From contig NZ_JAGAXX010000035.1 of NCBI RefSeq assembly GCF_017940815.1, positions 1 through 40,576 of the forward strand: 40,576 nucleotides of DNA, given 5' to 3'. The position numbers and the translations under genes were made by a program. The notes under the pieces were generated by a model that saw only the letters and a program-made list of their open reading frames with translations, was not told the origin of the DNA and did not search any database. Shown here one piece after another: positions 34,998 through 40,576 of the stretch. The stretch comes from Methanobrevibacter sp. (GTDB lineage: Archaea; Methanobacteriota; Methanobacteria; Methanobacteriales; Methanobacteriaceae). Each line of letters opens with the position of its first letter. Positions within the stretch are counted from its first letter, which is position 1.

Positions 34998-35453
34998 ATG
35001 GTTAAGGTAGCTATTTATCCTCCAAACTCATTAATTTTGGCAGATTTAATTGAAAGAAAAGGTCACACTCCTTTAGTTTTACAAAAACAAATTAGGCAAA
35101 AAATCAAAGACCCTGAGATTGATTCTCCACCAATGAACATTACCGAAGAGGACCCAATCAAAGGACTTAAATACGCAGCTATTGAAGTTCCTTCAGGTGT
35201 TCGTGGTAGGATGGCAATCATTGGGCCACTTATAGATGAAGCTGAAGCAGCAATTGTTGTTGACGGCGCACCATATGGTTTCGGTTGTATAGGTTGTGCA
35301 AGGACTAACGAATTGTCAATATTCTTGCTAAGAAACAAGGACATTCCTGTTTTGGAAGTCACTTATCCTACAAATCAGGATGAAACATATGTTATGGTAA
35401 ATGATATTAATAATTTTATAGACTCACTTGAAGAAACTAAGGAGGAAGAATAA
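34998..35453 (+). CDS. mmp5: Methanogenesis marker protein 5
   Basis: 151 residues. Recognised from [20 protein letters not shown] at the N terminus and the Cys pair in [12 protein letters not shown], which could bind a metal or cluster. The GGTGAAAAT upstream fixes the start, and the stop overlaps the mmp15 ATG (TAATG). Function unknown. Its place between mmp6 and mmp15 suggests a common assembly or activation pathway. Confidence 0.9.
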   Translation: MVKVAIYPPNSLILADLIERKGHTPLVLQKQIRQKIKDPEIDSPPMNITEEDPIKGLKYAAIEVPSGVRGRMAIIGPLIDEAEAAIVVDGAPYGFGCIGCARTNELSIFLLRNKDIPVLEVTYPTNQDETYVMVNDINNFIDSLEETKEEE

Positions 35454-36694
35454 TGGTTAAAATCGCATTAGTTTCATGTGGAACAGAATACAGTGGAATT
35501 CAAAAAGAGATTGAAAAGGCAGCAAACAAGTTTGGTGCTGAAATCATTCTTCCTGAAATTGATTTAGATTACATTGATGAATCTTATGAGAAATTTGGAT
35601 TTTCAGCTCAAAGTTCAAGTTTAAAATTAATGATTGCAAGAGCTATGGCTATTGTTGAAGGCAGATGCAAACCTGATGCAGTGTTTATCGCAACCTGTTT
35701 TAGATGTGCTGAAGCGGCATTGGTCAGAAATGAAGTAAGAAGATTTATTCAGAACAATACTCGTATTCCAGTAGTAACCTATTCATTCACTGAAAGAACA
35801 AAAGCGGACGAATTGTTCATCCGTATGGAAGCATTGGCTACTACTGTAACTAGAAGAAGTATTCTTGCACGTGAAAAGCAAGAAGGACTTACTCTTGGTT
35901 TGGATTCAGGTTCAACCACTACAAAAGCAGTTCTTATGGAAAACAACAAGGTTATAGGAACCGGTTGGACATCCACCAAGGACATTATCGAATCTGCAAA
36001 AACAGCTGCTGCTGAAGCATTTGGCGAAACCGATTACGATTGGGATGACCTTGATGGAATTGGAACCACCGGTTACGGTAGGTTTACCATGGGTCAGGAA
36101 TTCGGTGCGGAGCTCATTCAAGAAGAGTTATCTGTTAACGCAAAAGGTGCTGTATACTTGGCGGATTGTCAAAAAGGTGAAGCTACCGTATTGGATATAG
36201 GTGGTATGGACAACAAGGTTATTACCGTAAACAACGGTATTCCTGACAACTTCACCATGGGTGGTATCTGTGCAGGTGCATCAGGTAGATTCTTGGACAT
36301 GACTTCTCGTAGGTTAGATGTGGACATCACTGAATTAGGTCCATTAGCTGTTCAAGGGGACTGGAGAAAAGCAATGTTGAACTCATACTGTATTGTATTC
36401 GGTATTCAGGACCTTGTTACTACACTCGCTGCTGGAGGTTCCAAAGCGGATGTTGCAGCTGCTGCATGTCATTCCGTATCTGAGCAAGTTTATGAACAAC
36501 AACTTCAGGAAATTGATATCCGTGAACCTTTAATCCAAGTAGGAGGAACCAGTTTAATTTCCGGTCTTGTTGAAGCGGTTAGTGAAACATTAGGTGGAAT
36601 TGAAGTTATCGTTCCGGAATACTCACAACACATTGGTGCTGTAGGTGCAGCTCTTTTAGTATCTGGAATGGGTCACAGACAAGATAATAAATAG
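35453..36694 (+). CDS. mmp15: Methanogenesis marker protein 15 (BadF/HgdC-type ASKHA ATPase)
   Basis: 413 residues. An N-terminal extension of about 140 residues with Cys-rich [11 protein letters not shown] precedes an ASKHA ATPase domain: [14 protein letters not shown] (phosphate 1), [12 protein letters not shown] (phosphate 2) and [13 protein letters not shown] (adenosine). Cys273 in [14 protein letters not shown] matches the cysteine that holds the bridging cluster in activators such as HgdC/BadF. Those proteins drive ATP-dependent low-potential electron transfer, so a role in delivering reducing power for MCR or a partner is plausible. It overlaps mmp5 by one base and is 17 bp from mmp17. 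Confidence 0.92.
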   Translation: MVKIALVSCGTEYSGIQKEIEKAANKFGAEIILPEIDLDYIDESYEKFGFSAQSSSLKLMIARAMAIVEGRCKPDAVFIATCFRCAEAALVRNEVRRFIQNNTRIPVVTYSFTERTKADELFIRMEALATTVTRRSILAREKQEGLTLGLDSGSTTTKAVLMENNKVIGTGWTSTKDIIESAKTAAAEAFGETDYDWDDLDGIGTTGYGRFTMGQEFGAELIQEELSVNAKGAVYLADCQKGEATVLDIGGMDNKVITVNNGIPDNFTMGGICAGASGRFLDMTSRRLDVDITELGPLAVQGDWRKAMLNSYCIVFGIQDLVTTLAAGGSKADVAAAACHSVSEQVYEQQLQEIDIREPLIQVGGTSLISGLVEAVSETLGGIEVIVPEYSQHIGAVGAALLVSGMGHRQDNK

Positions 36695-36711
36695 ATTTAG
36701 GGATTGATTCG

Positions 36712-37272
36712 ATGTTAGTTGAATGCTATGATGAACGTGGTGCAGAAGTTTATGAAATTATCATTAAGCAAATCTTTCAGGATTTGGTTTTAGGCGCTTC
36801 TGTGGATGATTTAAGGGCTTATGTTAATCCGGATGATCCTGTATTTGTCTTAGCTATTAAAATGAGGAAGACTTCAAATATCGTTTTGTTTGAAGATGTT
36901 GCTAACTTGACTTATGACAAGCAAAGGGACGTAACCATGATTTTAATCGACAATGAGAACTACCTTCCAAACATCCTAAAAGAGCTATGGAAAAAGTTCT
37001 CAAGAGATGAAATCTACCAACCTAACAGATATCAGCTTGAAATCAGTGGTGATTTCACTGAATTAAAATCTGTAGTTGTTGATGATCCTCATTCTAATTT
37101 ACAAAGACGTATTTATGATGCAGTCTTTAGGATATTGCCTGAAGGATTTAAAAACATTAAAGACTTATCCACTGAGGATATTGTAACTGTTGTAGCTACT
37201 GATGAGCTAATTAAGGATGAATGGATTGAAAAAGCTCACGAGTTTATCGACGAATTGAACAATGGCATGTAG
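36712..37272 (+). CDS. mmp17: Methanogenesis marker protein 17
   Basis: 186 residues. The family is recognised from LVECYDERGAEVYEIIIKQI and VLAIKMRKTSNIVLFEDVANL. Mmp17 is reported to be a partner of McrC with Mmp3, Mmp7 and A2 in the ATP-driven MCR activation complex of M. maripaludis, which uses complex iron-sulfur clusters. GGGATTG lies just upstream of the ATG. It closes the mmp operon; a TATA box right after its stop starts the nifB-like transcript. Confidence 0.88.
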   Translation: MLVECYDERGAEVYEIIIKQIFQDLVLGASVDDLRAYVNPDDPVFVLAIKMRKTSNIVLFEDVANLTYDKQRDVTMILIDNENYLPNILKELWKKFSRDEIYQPNRYQLEISGDFTELKSVVVDDPHSNLQRRIYDAVFRILPEGFKNIKDLSTEDIVTVVATDELIKDEWIEKAHEFIDELNNGM

Positions 37273-37273
37273 A

Positions 37274-37340
37274 AAACTTTATATATTTGTTCGTATCAAT
37301 ACAAATTAACAAGAGTTATATTTTATGGAGTAGTGGTAAT
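37274..37340 (+). promoter_or_regulatory. Promoter and leader of the nifB-type gene
   Basis: ACTTTATATATTTG at 37272-37285 is a strong TATA box, so transcription should start near 37307. That excludes the in-frame TTG at 37287. The leader contains a minimal upstream ORF, ATG GAG TAG (37325-37333), eight bases before the likely start ATG 37341, and TGGTAAT as a weak ribosome binding site. Confidence 0.55.
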
Positions 37341-38207
37341 ATGAATGAACACAACGGTTCAAGATTTGCACATATAACAAAAGCACATCCATGCTTTAAT
37401 GAAAAAATGCATGATAAAGTCGGAAGAGCACATGTACCAGTTGCACCTAAATGTAATATCTTTTGTAACTTCTGTACAAGGGATATCAATAATGAGGAAG
37501 ACCGGCCGGGTGTTGCTGGCTGCATAATGAAACCAGATGATGCAATTACTCACATTAATGATGTTACTGCAGACGGTCCAATTTCAGTTGTCGGAGTTGC
37601 TGGGCCGGGAGACTCACTTGCAAATGAGGAAACATTTGAATTCTTCGAAAAGTTAGCAAAAGAACAACCTGACTTAATCAAATGTATGAGTACCAATGGA
37701 CTTTTACTTCCAAAATATGCTGATAAATTGGCTGAACTTGGAGTGAACTCCGTTACAGTTACAATCAATGCAATCGATCCAGATATTGCAGTCGATATCT
37801 ATTCTTTCATCAAATACGAAGGAAAAGTGTACAAAGGATATGATGCTGTTGAAATCTTGATTAAAAATCAATTGGATGGTGTTGAGAAAGCTGCAGCAAA
37901 CGGTTTGGTTGTTAAAGTCAATTCAGTTTTAATTCCAGGATTGAATGATGAGCATATTGTTGAAATAGCTAAGGAAGTCAAAAAACGTGGTGCAGCATTG
38001 ATGAATGTCTTGCCTTTAATCCCATTGGCAAAAATGAAACATTATTCTCGTCCGGATTGTTCAATGATGGAAAGCGTCAGGGAACAAGTTGAAGAAATTA
38101 TTCCAGTATTCAGGGCATGTACTCAATGTAGGGCGGATGCATACGGAATACCTGGTAAGAAAAGCGAAGACCATCATTTAGGAATGACTCCACAAAGTCA
38201 TTACTAA
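37341..38207 (+). CDS. nifB: NifB-type radical SAM protein (L-cluster synthase family)
   Basis: 288 residues. NifB fuses two [4Fe-4S] clusters with a carbide to give the [8Fe-9S-C] L-cluster. Seen are HPCF at 16-19, the radical SAM motif Cys38, Cys42, Cys45 (CNIFCNFC), GRAHVPVAP, RPGV at 55-58, VAGPGDSLANEETF, and the C-terminal ACTQCRADAYG with Cys260 and Cys263. These are the accessory-cluster ligands of NifB. It lacks the C-terminal NifX-like domain found in many bacteria. No nitrogenase gene lies in this window. It follows the mmp operon by 68 bp under its own promoter, which fits supply of L-type clusters to the MCR activation complex. Confidence 0.88.
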   Translation: MNEHNGSRFAHITKAHPCFNEKMHDKVGRAHVPVAPKCNIFCNFCTRDINNEEDRPGVAGCIMKPDDAITHINDVTADGPISVVGVAGPGDSLANEETFEFFEKLAKEQPDLIKCMSTNGLLLPKYADKLAELGVNSVTVTINAIDPDIAVDIYSFIKYEGKVYKGYDAVEILIKNQLDGVEKAAANGLVVKVNSVLIPGLNDEHIVEIAKEVKKRGAALMNVLPLIPLAKMKHYSRPDCSMMESVREQVEEIIPVFRACTQCRADAYGIPGKKSEDHHLGMTPQSHY

Positions 38208-38344
38208 ACACTTTTTTTTATTTTCATAACTTTTTTTTATATTTCATCTATTTTTTTAGTAATATTAAATACTGATGAAAAAGATAATTTATAACTGATA
38301 TTAAGTTTATTTTTATCAATTCATAATTAATAGGAGTAAATAAT

Positions 38345-39265
38345 ATGGTTAAAACTTATGTTTTTGGACATAAAAGTCCTGATAGTGATACAATTACATC
38401 CAGTATTGTAATGGCTAATTTGGAAAACGAATTGGGTAATGCTGATGCAAAAGCTTACAGATTAGGAAACATCAACAAGGAAACTGAATTCATTTTAAAT
38501 TATTTGGATATGGAAGCACCGGAACTTCTGGAAGATGTTGAAGACGATGCAAATGTGATTTTAGTTGACCACAACTCTCCGGCAGAATCCGTTGACAATT
38601 TGGAAAATGCAAATATTTTAAAAGTTGTTGATCATCATAAATTAGCTTTAGAAACTTCTTATCCCTTATTCTTAAGATTTGAACCTGTCGGATGTACTGA
38701 AACAATATTATGCAAATTGTATGAAGAGAACGATGTGGAAATCACAAAAGAAATCGCTACATTAATGTTGTCCGCAATCATTTCCGACACATTGCTATTG
38801 AAATCTCCAACCACAACCGAGGACGATAAGGCTGCTGTTGAAAAACTTGCAAAAATCGCTGAAGTTGACGCTGAAGAATATGGTTTGGAAATGCTCAAGG
38901 CAGGAACTGACTTAAGCAGTTTTTCAATTGAGGAAATCTTGGCTTTAGACGCTAAGCAAATTGACTTTAAAGATGTAAAATCAATTATTAATCAAGTCAA
39001 CACTGCAGACATTTCAGATGTCATGGCCATGAAGGATGATTTGGAAGCAGGCATGAACAAAATCATTGAAGATGAAGGATTGGACCTTTTCATGCTTTTA
39101 ATCACTGATATCGTCAACAGCAACTCACAAGTGATTGCATTGGGTAAAGACGCATGCCTAGTCGAAAAGGCTTATGGTGTAAAACTTGAAGACAACACAG
39201 TATTGTTAGAGGGTGTTGTTTCACGTAAAAAACAAGTTGTGCCAATCATGACTGATAATGCATAA
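38345..39265 (+). CDS. ppaC: Manganese-dependent (family II) inorganic pyrophosphatase
   Basis: 306 residues of the DHH family. It hydrolyses pyrophosphate to two phosphates. Metal ligands are seen at His9, Asp13 and Asp15 (HKSPDSD), Asp75 (VDHNS), His97 (VDHHK) and Asp148 (ISDT). The C-terminal DHHA2 domain ends in SRKKQVVP, the substrate-binding Lys pair. Length fits the family. AATAGGAGTAAATAAT precedes the ATG. It stands alone between nifB and mtnA. Confidence 0.95.
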   Translation: MVKTYVFGHKSPDSDTITSSIVMANLENELGNADAKAYRLGNINKETEFILNYLDMEAPELLEDVEDDANVILVDHNSPAESVDNLENANILKVVDHHKLALETSYPLFLRFEPVGCTETILCKLYEENDVEITKEIATLMLSAIISDTLLLKSPTTTEDDKAAVEKLAKIAEVDAEEYGLEMLKAGTDLSSFSIEEILALDAKQIDFKDVKSIINQVNTADISDVMAMKDDLEAGMNKIIEDEGLDLFMLLITDIVNSNSQVIALGKDACLVEKAYGVKLEDNTVLLEGVVSRKKQVVPIMTDNA

Positions 39266-39309
39266 TTAATTTTATTAGGTCTGACTAAAATAAAGGCATT
39301 TTCATGGTT

Positions 39310-39514
39310 TTTTATAAATATTTATAAATGATAATATTATAAGTAATAATTAGATGTATGTAAATACATCTCTAATCAATCCATTTTTGGATATTAAATT
39401 AGACGGGAAGCATAATTATAAACCTTTAATTGTATTTTTATACATAAAAAAATTAGAAACTAACGTTAATTATGCTTTTCAACTTTTTATACTTTTTTTA
39501 GACAAGGTGTTAAA
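39310..39514 (+). promoter_or_regulatory. Promoter and long structured leader of mtnA
   Basis: TTTATAAATATTTATAAATG at 39310-39329 is a TATA region, so the transcript should start near 39345 and carry a leader of about 170 bases. It holds the inverted repeat AGATGTAT-GTAA-ATACATCT (39352-39371). A second, longer stem follows, AAGCATAATTA (39408-39418) with TAATTATGCTT (39467-39477), extended by G-U and G-C pairs to 39405 and 39480. AAGGTG precedes the ATG. Long leaders are uncommon here, so control by RNA structure or bound protein is possible. Confidence 0.5.
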
Positions 39515-40444
39515 ATGAAAACACTTGAATGGGAAGATAACAAACTAAAACTTATTGATCAAAGAAAACTTCCTGATGAATTGACTTACGTTTACTGTGA
39601 CAACTATCAGGATGTTATTGTTGCAATTAAAAATATGACTGTACGTGGCGCTCCGGCTATTGGAGTTTCAGCCGCTTTTGGAATGGCTCTTGCAGACATT
39701 GAAGGTGTTGACCTGGACAAGGCTGCAGAGGAAATCAAGGCAGCAAGGCCAACTGCTGTAAATCTGTTCTGGGCAGTTGACCGTGTATTGAACAGTGATG
39801 ATGCATTGTCAGAAGCACTTAAAATGTATGAGGAGGATATGGCTACAAACAGGGCTATCGGAAAATTTGGTGCTGAAATAATTGATGACGGTGACACCGT
39901 TTTAACTCACTGTAATGCGGGTGCTCTTGCATGTGTGGACTATGGGACCGCTCTTGGAGTGTTCAGGGCCGCAAGGGATGCTGGTAAAAACATCAATGTA
40001 ATCTGTGACGAGACACGTCCACGTGGACAGGGCGCAAGCTTAAGCGTATGGGAAATGCAGCAGGAAAACATTCCAGTTAAATTAATCCCTGATGTGGCTT
40101 CAGGATTCTTAATGTCTCAAGGAAAAATTGATAAGGTTGTCATTGGAGCAGATAGGATTGCCCGTGGAGGAGTTGTTAATAAGGTAGGTTCTTTCATGGT
40201 GGCACTGGCCGCAAAGCATCATGACATTCCGTTTTATGTTGCAGCACCATATTCAACTTTCGACAATGAGATATCCATCTATGACACAATCATTGAGGAA
40301 AGAGATGGTGATGAAGTAAGATATTACGGTGGTGCAAGAATCTGTCCTGAGGGAACAGATGTTATAAATCCTGCATTCGACATAACTCCTAAAGAATTGG
40401 TCACTGGAATTATCACCGAAAAGGGAATTATTGACCCAATCTAA
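39515..40444 (+). CDS. mtnA: S-methyl-5-thioribose-1-phosphate isomerase family (MtnA)
   Basis: 309 residues. It isomerises 5-methylthioribose-1-phosphate to the ribulose form (EC 5.3.1.23). RGAPAIGVSAAFG at 44-56, Cys133 (THCNAGALA) and Asp213 (GADRI) are the substrate loop and the two catalytic residues. The usual NGD after GADRI is RGG here, which may reflect the archaeal subgroup. Methanogen MtnA is also thought to act on 5-deoxyribose-1-phosphate in 5'-deoxyadenosine salvage, useful in cells with many radical SAM enzymes such as NifB. It is preceded by a long structured leader. Confidence 0.92.
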   Translation: MKTLEWEDNKLKLIDQRKLPDELTYVYCDNYQDVIVAIKNMTVRGAPAIGVSAAFGMALADIEGVDLDKAAEEIKAARPTAVNLFWAVDRVLNSDDALSEALKMYEEDMATNRAIGKFGAEIIDDGDTVLTHCNAGALACVDYGTALGVFRAARDAGKNINVICDETRPRGQGASLSVWEMQQENIPVKLIPDVASGFLMSQGKIDKVVIGADRIARGGVVNKVGSFMVALAAKHHDIPFYVAAPYSTFDNEISIYDTIIEERDGDEVRYYGGARICPEGTDVINPAFDITPKELVTGIITEKGIIDPI

Positions 40445-40547
40445 TTCCATTGTATTTTACATTTTAGATAAAATTATTTAAGCAATAAAAATATAAAATA
40501 AATATAACATTAATAGAATTAATTGTTATTATTACCGAGGAGATTTT

Positions 40548-40576
40548 ATGGAGATTAAATATAATAAAGAAAAAAC
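40548..40576 (+). CDS. Start of a gene cut by the window edge
   Basis: GAGGAGA at 40537-40543 precedes ATG 40548, and the frame MEIKYNKEK is open to the edge. The strong ribosome binding site makes it a likely real start. The product cannot be identified. Confidence 0.55.

Noticed and set aside
37287-37340. 18-residue longer NifB starting at TTG 37287
   Set aside because: It lies almost on the TATA box, so it would be upstream of the transcript start, and NifB similarity begins only after ATG 37341.

Overview
The window looks like chromosomal DNA of a gut or rumen Methanobrevibacter, or a close relative in the Methanobacteriales. The sequence is AT-rich. It carries methanogenesis marker genes, a group II chaperonin (thermosome), a GHMP-type archaeal shikimate kinase, eS17, Nob1 and archaeal TATA-type promoters with GGTGAT-like ribosome binding sites. 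Two large secreted beta-helix proteins end in a cell-wall-binding domain, as expected for a pseudomurein-walled methanogen.

Layout. 1-1125: the right end of an IS200/IS605-type element (C-terminal tnpB), a DUF447 flavoprotein-like gene and a small Cys-rich ORF. 1.3-9.9 kb: a variable surface locus with adhesin-like gene 1 (beta-helix plus papain-like protease), a RelE-type toxin-antitoxin pair, a Xer-like tyrosine recombinase and adhesin-like gene 2. Related short sites with the core TATCAG precede each of these modules, two of them as a perfect 21-bp direct repeat, and both adhesin genes have a homopolymer-linked frame problem at the signal peptide. 10.0-15.0 kb: a tightly packed cluster of a GT4 glycosyltransferase, shikimate kinase, two tandem secreted M14/AspA-like metallohydrolase paralogues, chorismate mutase and eS17. 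15.2-19.2 kb: lysC-dapA-dapB-asd, the aspartate to lysine/threonine/methionine branch. 19.4-23.6 kb: a coiled-coil protein with 31-residue repeats, the thermosome and CbiZ. 23.6-25.2 kb (minus): exodeoxyribonuclease VII xseA-xseB. 25.3-26.1 kb: a PRC-barrel protein and pyrE. 26.1-28.5 kb (minus): a four-gene operon of three winged-helix regulators and moaB. An array of nine phased 11-bp repeats separates this operon from nob1. 28.8-32.1 kb: nob1, a DUF2117 gene, methanogenesis marker 2 and a DUF4013 membrane protein. 32.1-32.9 kb (minus): a secreted SNase-like nuclease. 33.0-37.3 kb: methanogenesis marker operon mmp3-mmp6-mmp5-mmp15-mmp17, followed by a NifB-type radical SAM gene. 38.3-40.4 kb: family II pyrophosphatase and MtnA. 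The last gene is cut by the window edge.

How the parts work together. The 1.3-9.9 kb region reads as an accessory locus where surface proteins could vary by recombination between sites, by homologous exchange of a shared 3' module and by homopolymer slippage. The mmp block plus NifB fits the activation machinery of methyl-coenzyme M reductase, where Mmp3 and Mmp17 are reported partners of McrC and complex iron-sulfur clusters resembling the NifB product are used. The aro and dap genes supply aromatic amino acids and the aspartate family, including lysine for protein and pseudomurein. I see no rRNA, tRNA or CRISPR array.
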